A DNA stretch of 64,000 nt, taken from assembly GCA_016271365.2 (NCBI GenBank), contig CM057450.1, forward strand, positions 1,806,623,967-1,806,687,966, written 5' to 3'. The stretch is from Neoceratodus forsteri. Taxonomy: Eukaryota > Chordata > Ceratodontiformes > Ceratodontidae. How positions within the stretch are numbered: position 1 is the stretch's first letter; each line of letters begins with the position of its first letter. Below are positions 11,035 to 22,503 of this stretch, piece after piece. Made by a program: the position numbers and the translations under genes. Under the pieces are notes generated by a model. It had not been told where the DNA came from, made no database searches, and was given only the letters and a program-made list of their open reading frames with translations.

Positions 11035-11659
11035 GATTCCCCAATGGCTGATCTAGACTCTGGATGCCCAGGCCCAGCTCTGCTGGCAGCAGCTATCCTC
11101 AGCACAGGATAGAAACCCTCCTCCCACACGTGCCTTGACAATGCCTCTGAATCACTTGAAGGGGCTGTGCCTGTCCCCCTCACCCCCTTCCCCCCCACCA
11201 CACTAGGATGGGACTTCACCTGCCCACCCTCAGCTCCTGCCTCCGTGCCCACTTTACTAGAGGTCCCCCCCTCTCCTACCCTAATCTGGTCCTGACTGAC
11301 CCGCTGCCTAACCTCTAGTACTGCTGCACTGCACCAGTACTTATATCAGCTCAAGATAATGTCCAAGTGATGTCTTGTGTCTGAAATGTCTAAGAAACTC
11401 TGTAAACTTTCCTGATTGTTGTGTTGTATAGTGTCTCAAATGTCCAAAAACTGTAGCCTTCTTTATTGAATGTCTGTAGTCTGTTCACATGATGTGGAAC
11501 CTTTCTAAAAGAGTCTTGACTCAAAGGTTATTTCCGAATATCAAATAAATAAAAAATAAATAGAACTGTTTCTTCTTTGTACTTTTTCTAATCCATGTGT
11601 CTTCTTTTGTAGGATGACCTAAACTTCGAGACATAGTCTAAATAACGTCTGACAGATGT

Positions 11660-12352
11660 ATAGTACATACTCCCCCAGATTACCTACAGAAATCGCTCTC
11701 TTTCAGAACACTATTAAGGCAGCACGTCTCTGAATTTTGCAACTGCTACTCATAACCCTTGGTTTGTTTTTTCCAGCAACTAAGACCTTGTTGCTGGGCC
11801 CCTCTCTGAAGTGTTCTGCTTGGGCATGTTCTTTCCTCTCTGACTCCTTGCAGCCCAATTCGAAATCATATTTATATTGCCTTCATCCCAAAGTCCCCGA
11901 TTCTCCTCCTCCCCCGGCAAGGCTCCCTCCCCAACCTTCCTTTTTCCCACGTATCCTTCCCCTTCTAGAGCAAGCTCTTTCTTATATCATCTTATGCCCA
12001 CGTCTGTCCTTAAAACTGATTTGTAGAATTACGCCTTTAGCTATAGACCTTGTAAGTTTATTGTTGTTCACCCTTCGCTGTATAAAATTCTCAGTGCCAT
12101 AGTCCATGCCATTTTTTTATAAATATACTATTGTCTTTTCATTCCGCATACAACCTGTTAATATCCCCCTTTTTCTTAGTTGTAGCCATATTAGTAGGTC
12201 CAGTGTACTGTGATGTATTTAATGTATTCTGTTTCTTTGTGGCTCTTTTTAGTTATACTGTATGCTCTGTATTTTACTGCTGATCCAGGCCAGCTTTGCA
12301 AATGAGTTTTTCTCAGCGGTGTTCCACCTGGCTAAATAAAGATGACGGATTG
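11660..12352 (+). repeat. LINE 3' end fragment
   Basis: The segment begins with a trace of an ORF2 tail (an SPRLPTEIALFQNTI-like stretch near 11675-11715). It runs through untranslated sequence to ATCCAGGCCAGCTTTGCAAATG and CACCTGGCTAAATAAA at about 12335-12345. The tail type matches the one at 3.7 kb. No RT domain is present. Confidence 0.5.
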
Positions 12353-14464
12353 ATTTTGCTGTTCCTGAAGGATAATCAAATTGACGAAGACCCCTTAGTC
12401 TTGAGGGGGAGTACTGCCTGACTGCATTCCTACCGCCCCAGCACATAACTCAGGTGTAATAAAATTTACAATGTTTAATACAATAGCCTCCCAATTTACC
12501 CACCCTCCACCCACATTCCTTTAAAAATGTTTATTTAAAATTAAACCCTAATGATTTACCCCTTACAACAATATCTCTTAATTCCTCCCCATACTCTTAT
12601 TATAGGGCTAATCCAAAAAAAAAAAAAAGACTTCCTAATTCTCCCCCAGAGGTTTAATTTTAAGTTACAAAAAGATTTAGCTCCTTTCCCTCATGGCCAG
12701 GGTCCAAGATAGATTTCTTAGTCCAGAACTTCATATGACAACAAACAGCCAGTTAAACTAAAGTTCAAGTCCAAGCAGGTACTCGCACTACTTGAGGGAC
12801 TCAAAGTTTGATCACAAGCACTCTCACTGCCAAGTCAATAGCTGATTTAAATGTTCACATGAAAGCTGAGCAAGAAAATACAGGTTACTCACTTGTAACG
12901 GGAGTTCTAGGAGCACTCGGAACCAGGAACAGTAAATAGAAAAAGAAAAGAAGCAACAAGTCAGGACAAGCAAATCATTCAGAAACCTCCCGGTCTCTTG
13001 AACTGTGCCACAATACAGGCTGATCGCAATGATAAGGATAACTGCAGGGGACTTACATTAATTGCCATTTGTCCTTATGAGACTACGAGGTAGCGTGTGG
13101 GGAGCTTCTATGAGTAGTATTATTTTCTGGGTGGGTTATCTGTGTTATTGTAAATTTTCTCTTTTACTTAAGGGCTATCATGCCAGTTAAGCTCACCTGT
13201 TTGATGTGGGCAGAGAGCTGCCTTTAAGTGTTGTTCCCATCCTTATTTTGCAGAGCAACATATAATCCTTAGTTATATGGATGGTTTATCTTTTTTTTTT
13301 TTTGTAACGTGGTGAAGGGGTGGGATTAATTGCTTAGATTGTACAAGAGTTGATGTTTGGATGTCGGGTGGGGGACTGATAATTTGCTGTGAGATGCCCA
13401 TTGGGAGAATCTTTGTGATCGTTTGGAGGGTGGCACTTCCCTGGCGAGCCCGTTGGCATTCAATTGGCTGTGCCACCTGTTACTCATCACCCTTTTTCAT
13501 TTAACTGGAGACAGCTTTAACTAAATAGAATTACATCTGTCAGGTCAGGAGCAGAGCTGCGGCCCCATTGCATTCCAAGGTCAGGTGACATGCCCAAAGT
13601 GGGAGTTACATCTAGGGAATGGAGTGACGGGGCTTAGACATTATTATTTTGGCACTGCTTTGTAAGATGTAGTTATGGTGGCTTCTTCCCCCTCAGGGCG
13701 TGAAGGTTGAGAGGTTTGTCCTGCTCATCTGATCTCCGTATCAGGGGAGGGAGCCTATGTACATCGCACAGAGCATTTAAAGGATGATACCACAGGCAGT
13801 TTCAATGGGAGCTTACAGAAGTTATGTATATATAGTCACTAAGGGAACAACTTGAATCTTGAATCTTAAGCTCCTCTTGATATCCTTAAATCAGCTAGAG
13901 ACTCTTGCTTGGGTTTCCTCCAATACCCACCCATAATATCATATGATTGAGTTAGAGGATGAACCCCTGGTATGCTTTGGAGCCCTAACTCAAGATTGTA
14001 TCTCTGCCTCCTTTCTGAAGGAGAATACCTGCTAGTTTGGGCGTGGGGAAAGTGCTACTTACTGAGCTGCCTGATGGGTGCCTCTCATGGCAAATGCAAC
14101 ATTATTATTCTTTTTTAAGTTGAACCCAGGGCCATTGGTAGGTTCCTGAAAGAATTACACTCACTGATGCTGCATGTTAGTAGTGATGAGATTTCTCATT
14201 GAACAACGTGTGGGGGAGAGGGAGTATACTGCACTAATTGCCCAGGTAAGGGCTATATGTATTATACCTAGGCAAAGTTTCAGTTTTAACTCTTCCTCTG
14301 CTTGTTTTACCTTGAAGTTGGTTCAGAGTTGTAGTTTGAAAGATGTCCAGTTGACATCAGTTAAGTTAACATGGTTTACTGTGGTGTCTGAAATATATAG
14401 TGTGAAGTCTGGTGGTGGGCCCCATTCCTTTAGTAAAGGGATCGCTTTATAACACAGTGTAATT
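12353..14464. other. Unassigned DNA upstream of L1-Tx1 copy I, with a DIRS-end remnant
   Basis: No long frame with a recognisable domain is present. The part from about 13060 to 14464 may be the 5' untranslated or ORF1 region of the L1-Tx1 copy that follows, but I could not recognise an ORF1. At 12884-12899 the palindrome GTTAC-TCACTT-GTAAC sits in a context resembling DIRS ends, so 12870-12960 may be a scrap of a further DIRS family. There are poly-A and poly-T tracts near 12619 and 13291. Confidence 0.35.
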
Positions 14465-14833
14465 ATGGCTACTGATTTCAGTATCGTCACATATAATGTG
14501 AAAGACTTGGGGAATCCCATAAAAAGAAGCAGACTACTACAAGAATTAAATAGACAGAAAGTACACTTGTCCCTGCTACAAGAGAGACACCTTTCCTCAG
14601 AAGAGCATAAAAAACTGGAGCATTCCTGGGTGGGGGCCTGTCACTACGCCACCTATGAGGCACACCACAAAAGGAGAGGAGTGGCTGTTTTAATTTGTAA
14701 AAACGCTACACTTCAGATTACCAAGGTGTAGTGGCTGATCCTGCAGGGAGGTACATCAGCAAAACATGCCTGTACAGGGATACCCCCTTATATGTGTTCA
14801 GTGTATATGCCCCTAATGAGCTGAAGGACAGGA
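14465..14833 (+). pseudogene. L1-Tx1 ORF2 endonuclease, N-terminal part
   Basis: The frame opens with MATDFSIVTYNVKDLGNP, the usual start of an L1/Tx1 AP endonuclease (the Asn of YNVK is a metal-site residue). It continues with LLQERHLSSEEHKKL and HKRRGVAVLI. An in-frame TAG at 14729-14731 breaks it, after which FSVYAPNELKDRKSFW continues in another frame up to the DIRS insertion. The remaining endonuclease motif, FNTIFHPELDK, is found beyond the DIRS element at about 21990, which proves the split. The start codon was chosen because homology begins there. Confidence 0.8.
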
Positions 14834-15016
14834 AATCTTTCTGGACTAAAAGTCTCCACCACTCATTCACACTAATGGGACTCTGCCGGAGCCAAAAATC
14901 TTCAGGAGGGCTGGCGCAGAGATAGGACCGCGCATGCGAGGTGCAGTAAGACTGTCTCACGTCTATATAGGTTATCTTGGCATTGACCCTCCAACTGCCT
15001 TAGTTCCTTTTTTCCC
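14834..15016 (+). repeat. DIRS-B left inverted terminal repeat
   Basis: It matches the reverse complement of 21695-21918 through AGTCTCCACCACTCA, ATCTTCAGGAGGG, GATAGGACCGCGCATGCG, ATCTTGGC and CCCTCCAACTGCC. The outer edge is set from the ICR, whose left half mirrors ATCTTTCTGGAC. Confidence 0.82.
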
Positions 15017-15147
15017 GCCATCGGGTGCACTTCAGTGATGACGCCGCTCGCCCGCTGAGAGTCAAATATCACGCCTATACGACAGCAGCATATAGTCATT
15101 CAGTTTGTTTAGTATAATTAGTATTTCTTAGTATTATTTTTATTTTA

Positions 15148-17110
15148 ATGAAAAAAAAACAAAAAAAAACAATAACTTCTTCTGAAGAAACCTCTCTTAG
15201 CCGGTCATCAACGGAGTCAACCATGGATGGTATCAGTGATAATAGGGAGACTTTGCTGGAGAATTCTTCTGGCAGTGGGGCTGTGTCTGGTCTGCCACCC
15301 TTTGTGGGGGGGGGTCTCCAACCAAAGACAGTTCGGTTCCTGGGAGGGAAGATAGTCCTCCTGAAAGCACAAAAAGAAGCGGGTCCCATTCCTGATCTTG
15401 GTTGGGGACCCAGTGCCATTCAACTGCGAGTTATTTTTCTTTCCATAGGAGGAAGAAGAGATGGTACTTCTCGTGGTCGCCCTTTGGTATGTCTGCTAAG
15501 AGGTTTTCACTTCTGAAGAGTGGAATCACCCTGACCCCTCTGGGGTCCCCGGTGGTCTCCATTTTTAGCGGCCGGGTGTCTCGACACCGGAGCCCCTCTC
15601 TGTCCTTTGATGGGGTTTCCGATGGGCAGTTTCACCACTGGGCCACTCTTATGGAGCAGTGGGTATAGTGTCTGTCTCGTCTGGCTTTGCCTGTGGACCT
15701 GGTTCTGGGGTCTTCGAGTCTTGGGGCTGCAGGGCCAGTGCTGGGGCGGTTGGGACAGGGTGTGTGTTCGGTGCTGGCAACAGAGATTTCTCCCTCTCTG
15801 GTACTACACCACCCGTACCGGTTCCACATGCCTACCCTCTCACCAAATTTCCATGCAGGAGCTGGCACAGGTACCATTTTTCTTCCCCTTTTCCTCTAGG
15901 TCTGATGGGTCCGGGGTTGTCGACACTGCGTGCGTTGTCATCGACCTCTTCGGTGCCGGTTGCAGCATCGAGGGGTTCGTTGGTGTGGCATGCAGTCCTG
16001 GCTTCAGTGCCACATGCGGTGCCAGCTCCGATGCTGCATTGCGCGTTGGCCCCAGTGCCGGGTACTTCAGTGCCACGTGTGGTGCTGACCAGGTTGACAC
16101 CGGTGCGGTCCCCGTTAACTCCTGCATACCCCTCACCTGGTCCAGGCCTCAGTCTAGCAGGATTTGCCCCTGACGTCTCAAGGCTGGGTGATGACAACAA
16201 TGAGTCTGATCCTGATCTGGTTCTATCGGGCAATGCTGGAGATGACTCTGGCAACGACTTGGAAAACAAGTCTTCTGTCTCAGCTGAGTCCATAGTGCAG
16301 AATCTGTCCTTCCATTCTCTCCTTAGGAATGTAGGATTGGCTCTGGCTCTTCAGACCTCTGAGGTGGACCAAGGGAAACTTCTACGTCTCCAGTATCTTC
16401 ACGTTCCTATCATTCCTATGGACTTCATGCCCCCCTTCCCCCATCCTTTGAAACCCTGTCAGAGAGATGGTGTGGGCTTAACCGTCTCTATCCCATCTGT
16501 GGCTAAAGCTATGAACAGGAAATACGCTCCACCTGAGGACAGACCCTTCCTAGCATCACAGCCCATTGCAGATGCCTTGGCAGTGCTTGCAGAGAATAAT
16601 AACATTGTCCTCCCTCAGGAGACCTCAGCACAACCTATCAGTAAAGAGTTTTGAAAAGTTGACGCATTAGGGAAACATGTTTTCACAGCCGCAACCTTAG
16701 GGATGTGTATTGCTAGCTATCAGGGTAATTTCTCACAATACGAGTACACCCTGTGGAACTCCCTTACTGAGGTAGTCGAGAGCCCTCCCAGAAACGGAGG
16801 TCAGTTTGGGGCTTCTCCAAACAATTATCAGGGGCATAGAATCCAACAACCATCAGTTGAAGGCTGCTATGAATGCCTACGATGCTGCAGCATGGGCAGC
16901 GGCTGCAAGCATCTGCATCAGGCGGCTCTTCTGGCTCAGAATATCAAGCTTCTCACCCAAGGCTCCGTGACAGGTGATGAATGTCCCCTTTGACAGGGCT
17001 TATTTATTCAGCCCTCAAGTGGAACAAGCATTGGAGGCTGCTCAGAAAGCTAGGACTGGCATTAAAACAGCCAGGCTGGCTCCTGTGACCCCTCAAAGGG
17101 GTGGGAACCG
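15148..17110 (+). pseudogene. DIRS-B gag-like region, broken
   Basis: Several frames together cover a gag-like protein. An early basic/Ser-rich part (15148-15290) is followed by a long frame at 15659-16654 whose second half is acidic (DDNNESDPDLVLSGN, GDDSGNDLENKS) and ends in EF before a stop at about 16652. A further part carries a stretch reading AYDAAAWAAAASICIRRLFW near 16875-16930, which corresponds to the conserved gag C-terminal block of families A and C (SRV...LRR.AWLR). No CCHC knuckle was found. Function in the family would be RNA packaging or particle formation, by analogy only. Confidence 0.55.
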
Positions 17111-17657
17111 TTGACAGTTTTGTAACAGGCACTCCTTTCGAGGTAAAGGCTGAGGAGCCTTTAATAGAAACCAAACTCCTCAGCTGCAAAAAAAAATGCA
17201 GCAAAAGACACAGGGCCCGAAAGCGCCCAGTGTCACCCTCTGAAACCAGACCCAGGTCCCACCTCAGCTGCCTCAGGTGGATACCACTACGGCAGTGGGA
17301 GGCCATCTGACTCAGTTTTACAATCAGTGGAAATCCATCGTAATGGACAGATGGGTCCTTAGGATTATTCAAGAGGGATACTCTCTCAATTTTGCCGAGA
17401 TCCCCCTGGATCTTCCACCCAAGTGGCAGCACAGTCTGTCTACTGCACAGTCAGCCTACTGCACAGTCAGTTCTTCTTACATCCGAGATACAGGGCCTTC
17501 TGGAAAACAGGGCAGTAGAAGTGGTTCCACAGGCAGAATGGACCATGGGGTTCTACTCCCATTATTTCCTGGTTCCAGAGAAAACGGGCGGCATGCGCCC
17601 AATTCTCAACCTCAAAAAGTTAAACAAATACCTATCCAGGGAGAAGTTCAAGATGAT

Positions 17658-18917
17658 CTCCCTATATATTTATTCATTTATTTATGACTTCGATTGACGG
17701 CTAAGTGCACTGATCCAAGGGGTCATTTTCAAGCACGACCTGGACCAAAGAATGGCACAGGAAATTAAAATACACTCATGATAGACAGTTGACCACACAC
17801 AATCAATGTAAACAACAGCTGAATAAGTGCAAGCATACAGGGGTACAGAAATATAGGTACAAAAATATGAACAACCTATCACCCCCCAACCACCCCCCAG
17901 CACAACCCAGGTCAATTGGTATGGCTAGAACATTCAGTACAGTCATGATAGACAGTTGAAGACACAAAATCGAAAGACTGCAGTATGTAGATACACAAAA
18001 GTAAATAATCATGGCATTATAGACCCCCCCAAGTGTATGAGTGAGGATTACCTTAGTGAACAGGCAAGGTAGCAGAGGGTAGGAGGTGACTGGATTGTAG
18101 ACCAGAAAAGGTGAAATCTTCCAGAGAGGAAGGGCACACAGGTCGGGGGGGAGGGGGGAAGAGACTACCCAGGCAAGTAGCTGCAAATAGCATTCCACCA
18201 GAAGCCTAGATCTGAAGCGGGTTCTGAAGGTGAGATGTGTAGTGGACGAACGGAGAGGTGAGGTTTAGCCATTCCACTGAAAGGGGGCCGCAACAGATAG
18301 GGCTTCTGCTTCCATATTGATAGAGACTCTAGGGACCTCGAGGGGAGGGACAATGGACGAACGGAGAGTCCTAGGTGGTGTTCTAACCATAAGAAGGGAT
18401 GAGAAAGGGGACACGGGCCCACTCCTAATGGAGTTATCAACAATGCAGCCAAGGGCAAAATCAAAGCGACCTTGGAGAGGAAGCAAACCAAGTGACCAAT
18501 AGAGGTCACAGTGATGCGTAGAAAAGGGTTCAAGAGGGCAAAGTGGCAAACACTGTTGTATACAGATGAGAGTGTAGCTTGAAGGGCAGAGGATATGTGT
18601 GTGTGTGTAGATAGGGGAGCAGTAATCGATAATAGGGAGAAGATTGCCTTGTACTATAGCCAGTCGAGCCTCTGGGGATAGGTAGTGTTTCAGATGATAG
18701 GAAGCACCTAGCTTCTGATTAACCCTTCGAACAACACGGCTGACTTGTTTGGAGCAGGAAAGAGAGGGATCCAGTGTAACCCCCAGGTATTTTAAGTTAG
18801 CAGCGTTCTCAAGGGCCGGGCCATCGGGAGAGCGAACAAGGAAGGAAGAGTTAGATTTGAGGGTTCTGGTCAGGTAAGGTTTAGACGTGAATAGCATAGC
18901 CTTGTTATTTTTTCCCC
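17658..18917 (-). mobile_element. 5'-truncated LINE inserted in DIRS-B RT
   Basis: Minus-strand translation of 18265-18897 gives a LINE ORF2 C-terminus: LKYLGVTLDPSLSCSKQV, NQKLGASYHLKHYL and LLPIIDYCSPIY. The 3' end is at the left, with an A-rich TAAATAAATGAATAAATATA-type tail. RT palm and endonuclease are missing, as in target-primed insertions that stop early. The same layout of motifs (FKYLGVTLGD...) occurs in the LINE at 10.4 kb, but the two are not close copies. It postdates DIRS-B, which itself postdates L1-Tx1 copy I, giving three nested layers. Confidence 0.75.
18595..18610. repeat. Short (TG)n tract
   Basis: A GTGTGTGTGTG run inside the LINE copy; it encodes the HTHTH stretch seen in the minus-strand frame. 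Confidence 0.7.
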
Positions 18918-20374
18918 AAGGAACATTACTTCTGCTGATTCATCAGTACGACTGGTTGGCATCCGTGGATATGCAGGACACCTACCAGTATGTCCCAGTG
19001 CACCCAAGTCACTACAAAAACATCCATTTTGTGGCTATGGGTCAGCACTGCCAGTTCAGAATCTTGTCCTTTGGGCTTTCCTTGGCACCACGAGTCTTTA
19101 CAAAGTGCTTCGCAGTTCTTCCGGCTTGCCTCAGAAAACTCGTCATTCAAGTGGACCCGTACTCGGACAGTAGGCTCCCTCCCACCAGCTCATTTTCATA
19201 GGAGCCCTCCTGAACTCCTCCAGGGCACAGGCTTTACTTCCAGAGGACAGAAGAAATGACATTCTCCAGATGACTCACTATATCGGGGAGGAGGGAACAA
19301 CTCAGTTCAAGCACTCTCAATGCAGTGGATGTTGGGTCTCATGGCATCGTCCGTTTTCATGGTGCCTTTAGCCCGCCTACACATGAGGACCACACAGTGG
19401 ATGCTCAGCACTCAGTGGTCACTGACCACACACCCGCAGTCCTTCCACATAAAAGTGATGGAGCCTCTGACAAGACTGCTTGCATGGTGCACACAGGAAG
19501 GCAAGCTTTATCAGGATCTACCCTTTGCCTCACTGGAATCTCAGATCATCATCACCATGGATGCATCTCTGATTGCCTGGGGGGGCTCACTGTCAAGACC
19601 TCCACACTCAGGGAGTGTGGAGCTAGGAGGAGTCTCATCTACACATAAATGTCTAAGAGATTAAAGCTGTCCTATACACTGTCCAAGCCCTGAAGAATGT
19701 TCTGTGTCACAAAGTAATTCTCCTTCAGATGGACAACAAGGCTGTAATGTATTACATCAACAAGCAGGGTGGAGCGCACTCATGCCCTCTTTGCCAGGAA
19801 GTCATGAGGGTGTCAGAGTGGTGCCTCGAGCACGATGCCTTGATTCAGGCAGTCTACCTGTCACGAATTTAGAATGACCTAGCGGATCATCTCAGCAGGA
19901 CAGAGGCAGATCCACACAAATGGTCACTCACTCCAGACGTCGTGCAGTCACTATTCGACGAGTGGGACGGACCTGGACCTTTTTGCATCCCCACTCAATG
20001 CCAAACTGCCTCTATTTTGCTCCAGAAACCCAGAACCTGGTGTTTTCTGTCAGGATGCATTCAGACTGTGGTGGACAAGATGCTTTCTGTACACATTTCC
20101 TCCTCTTCCATTAATTCAGAGGATGCTGCTCAAACTGGAGGCACAAGGGGACAGGATGATTCTCATTACCCCATTCTTGTCTCAACAGATACGGTTTCTG
20201 TTGATCAACAGGTTGTTGGAAGTCCCTCCTAGGCAACTTCCTCTATGAATGAATCTCATGATACAGGGCCCCTGGTCCATTCCAACCTGTGTTCCCTTCA
20301 TCTCCATGCCTGGCTCCTGGGGAGAAAGAAGTGGGTAGATGTAAGGTCTCAAAGAATCTCAGAAATTCTCTTAG

Positions 20375-21355
20375 CAGCACGTAAGCCCTCCACTAGGAAA
20401 TCTTACACGATGAAGTGGAAGCGTTTTTCCATTTGGTGCGCAAAGTCCACACTGGACCCATTTTGTTGCCCACCAAATAAAGTGTTGGGAGTACCTCTAG
20501 ACCTGTCAAATGCAGGCCTGCACTACTCGACAGTGAAGGTACACCTTTGCACGATTTCCATCTACCATGAGCCAGTGCAGAACCTGTTGCTGGCTCAGAT
20601 ACCTCTAGTCAACAGATTCCTCAAGGGCATCCTACACACTAGACCCCAGTCAGAAAACTGGTGGCCGCGTGGGATATCAACCTTATGTTAGACATGCTCA
20701 CCCATAAGCCCTTTGAGCCTCTAGCCACCTGTGACTTGAAGTTTCTGACCTGGAAGGCTGCCTTCCTGGTGGCCATGACTTCCGCTCGCAGAGTCTCTGA
20801 AATACATGCCTTGGTCTCAGACCTTCCTTACACTGTATTTCAGAAGGACAGGGTGGTACTTTGGACTCACCCTAAATTCCTACCCAAGGTGGTTTCAGAA
20901 TTTCACCTTAAACAGCCTTCGGTTCTTCCTACCTATTTTGCCAACTTCCAGAATGAAGGGGAATGCACCCTTCACTCTTTGGATGTCAAAGGGTTCTGCA
21001 GTTCTACATCAACAGAACTAAAGAGATTTGCAAATCCAAGAAACTTTTCATATCTTTCAGCATGGCCCGGCTGGGTCAGCCTGTTGCCATTAGATGTATT
21101 TCTGCATGGTTGGTGACATGTCTTCATCACTGCTACTCAATGGTGCAGTTCAAGTTGGAAGGTCAAGTTTACACCAACTCTGTCAGAGTGGTTGCGGCAT
21201 CCCTGGCAGAGATTCGTAATGTACCCATTGCAGATATTTGCAAAGCGGCAACTTGAAGCTTGGTACACACCTTTGTGAAGCACTATGCTCTGGATGTCCG
21301 TGCCAGACAGCACACTTCCTTCAGCAGAACAATCCTTAATGGACTTCTGTCCTGA
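20375..21355 (+). pseudogene. DIRS-B tyrosine recombinase, inactive
   Basis: The N-terminal part reads RKPSTRKSYTMKWKRFSIWC. Box I is intact (TSARRVSEIHAL near 20780). Box II, HSTR in copy A1, reads NSVR here, with the His replaced by Asn at 21176-21178. The Trp expected after CKAAT is a stop (TGA at 21254-21256). The Tyr motif KHYALD is present at about 21280. A frame change lies near 20985. Loss of the box II His plus the stop means it could not act. Its sequence is clearly separate from families A and C. Confidence 0.83.
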
Positions 21356-21429
21356 GTGAGCTCTGTCTCCTGCCACCCTGCTTGGGGGATTGGTTTTTAG
21401 CTCAGTACTCTTCCATTTGTGTGAAAGAG

Positions 21430-21522
21430 TGATGGAGGCTTTTCGTCCAGGAAGATATGGAAATTATGTACCTACCGTAATTCTCGATCTTCATGGACAA
21501 AGTCTCCACCACTCATTCACAC
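21430..21522 (+). repeat. DIRS-B internal complementary region
   Basis: The left half (GGAGGCTTTTCGTCCAGGAAG) is complementary to the element's left end. The right half (GTAATTCTCGATCTTCATGG, then AGTCTCCACCACTCA) is complementary to the right end. It contains the palindrome ATTATG-TACCTAC-CGTAAT at 21463-21481. Confidence 0.83.
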
Positions 21523-21689
21523 ACTCACCCACCATCCCTCAAGCTCACTCATCCCGTTTCTGGTCTTCACTCTCTGATTGGCTTAGGTTGTGAAGATGTT
21601 GTTAGGTTGACCCTTCTTACATGGGTCATCCGGGCTATTTTATGCCCGGATTAAGTTACTTTCCTAGGTTAGTTTATGCTGCACCTCCT

Positions 21690-21918
21690 CAGTCAAAAAG
21701 GTACTGAGGCAGTTGGAGGGCTGACGCCAAGATAGCCTGTATGGATGTGAGGCAGTATTACGCCACCACGCATGCGCTGTCCTATCTTGGTGCCAACCCT
21801 CCTGAAGATGTTTGGCTTCCACTGGGTCCTAGCACCTCCAGGTTAGTCTCATCAGTGTGACTGAGTAGTGGAGACTTCATCCAGGAAGATCAAGAATTAC
21901 GGCAAATACGTAATTTTC
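21690..21918 (+). repeat. DIRS-B right inverted terminal repeat
   Basis: Reverse complement of the left repeat through GCAGTTGGAGGG, CCAAGATAG, CGCATGCGCTGTCCTATCTTGG and AGTGGAGACTT. It extends beyond the left repeat by the right-end-specific palindrome. Confidence 0.82.
21896..21914. other. Terminal palindrome of DIRS-B (candidate recombinase site)
   Basis: ATTACG and CGTAAT are 6-bp inverted arms around a 7-base spacer (GCAAATA), at the very end of the element and followed by TTT. It matches the position and arm sequence of the family A and C palindromes although the rest of the ends differ. Confidence 0.55.
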
Positions 21919-22100
21919 ATTTCTTTCTTAAGAAATACTCTTTTGTCTGTCCCATTATCGCCCAGCGCACTTAATATTATGATGGAGGGATTTTAATACC
22001 ATATTTCATCCAGAACTGGATAAAAAATGCCCTGGACAAATTAAAGCCACGAACTAAACAAGGCAGCTCAGGAGCCAATATGCCAGGTCTGGAGATTAAA

Positions 22101-22503
22101 GTGCGGCAGAAAAGAATGGCACCATTCATCAGTTGTATGTGTAGTAATGTTCAAAGCTTTATTAAGTGCAAAATAAAAACTGGTAATTGAAAACACAATG
22201 TGTTTCCAATTACCAGTTTTTATTTTGCACTTAGTACTATGTAATGTTGATGTACTGGAATTACATTTTTTTGTAGTCACACTTAATTATGCACAGCTAC
22301 TTTAAAGAATTACTGTTTAAGTCCCACTGGTGTAATTAGATGCATCAATCCCTGAAAAGGCATGCATGCATGAAACCAGTGGGATTGCATCTCATTTGGA
22401 GTGAGTACCTGTTTCTTGTCACAGCACCTTAAGCTTGAATAAAAAAGCTTTGAACATTCTTGTACATACAACTGATGAATGGTACCGTTCTTTTCTTCCG
22501 CAC
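22101..22503. mobile_element. 403-bp TIR element with internal hairpin, in L1-Tx1 copy I
   Basis: Left end GTGCGGCAGAAAAGAATGG pairs with right end CGTTCTTTTCTTCCGCAC. The match continues through ACCATTCATCAGTTGTATGT and GTTCAAAGCTTT, giving about 60-bp terminal arms. No transposase is encoded. It interrupts the L1 endonuclease, whose homology resumes directly after it. The sequence on the two sides suggests a short duplicated TGGA, but the exact duplication is ambiguous. Superfamily not assigned. Confidence 0.7.
22164..22232. repeat. Internal 32-bp near-perfect hairpin
   Basis: The arm AAGTGCAAAATAAAAACTGG, continuing to about 22197, pairs with 22201-22232. The loop is only about 3 bases. 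It lies wholly inside the TIR element, making a palindrome nested in a palindrome. Confidence 0.8.

Larger units (their letters stand above)
7200..11560 (+). mobile_element. Near full-length jockey/CR1-superfamily LINE, decayed
   Basis: A plus-strand LINE with a proline-rich 5' part (about 7259-8040), an ORF2 with endonuclease, reverse transcriptase and C-terminal tail (8083-11034), a 3' untranslated region and a terminal AATAAATAAAAAATAAATA-type tail at about 11543-11562. The proteins are broken by several frameshifts. The clade within the jockey/CR1 superfamily (for example Rex1-like) cannot be fixed by eye. It is the most complete LINE in the window. Confidence 0.75.
17250..20235 (+). pseudogene. 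DIRS-B reverse transcriptase and RNase H, interrupted
   Basis: RT starts with GGHLTQFYNQWKSIVMDRWV and reaches HYFLVPEKTGGMRPILNLKK near 17565-17620. A LINE tail then interrupts it at 17658-18917. It resumes with HQYDWLASVDMQD, FRILSFGLSLAPRVFTKCF and VDPYSDSRL. The last is where families A and C read YLDD, so the active-site motif is degraded. A deletion follows, then a fragment of RNase H (IIITMDASLIAWGG near 19550; QMDNKAVMYYINKQGG near 19725). The methyltransferase-like part is poorly preserved, up to about 20230. Numerous stops are present. Confidence 0.75.
14834..21918 (+). mobile_element. DIRS retrotransposon, family B
   Basis: It is bounded by inverted repeats (14834-15016 and about 21695-21918) and has an ICR at 21430-21522. 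Order inside: gag-like region, RT (interrupted by a LINE tail at 17658-18917), RNase H, tyrosine recombinase, ICR, right repeat. Sequence is clearly diverged from families A and C, and its gag lacks the CCHC knuckle they share. It lies within the endonuclease-coding part of L1-Tx1 copy I. All ORFs are broken. Confidence 0.85.

Noticed and set aside
15832..16293. 153-codon minus-strand frame opposite DIRS-B gag
   Set aside because: It is the shadow of the GC-rich plus-strand gag region and has no motif.
22468..22490. CTGATGA word suggesting a hammerhead ribozyme in the TIR element
   Set aside because: The second conserved part (GAAA after a stem) was not found in a suitable place.
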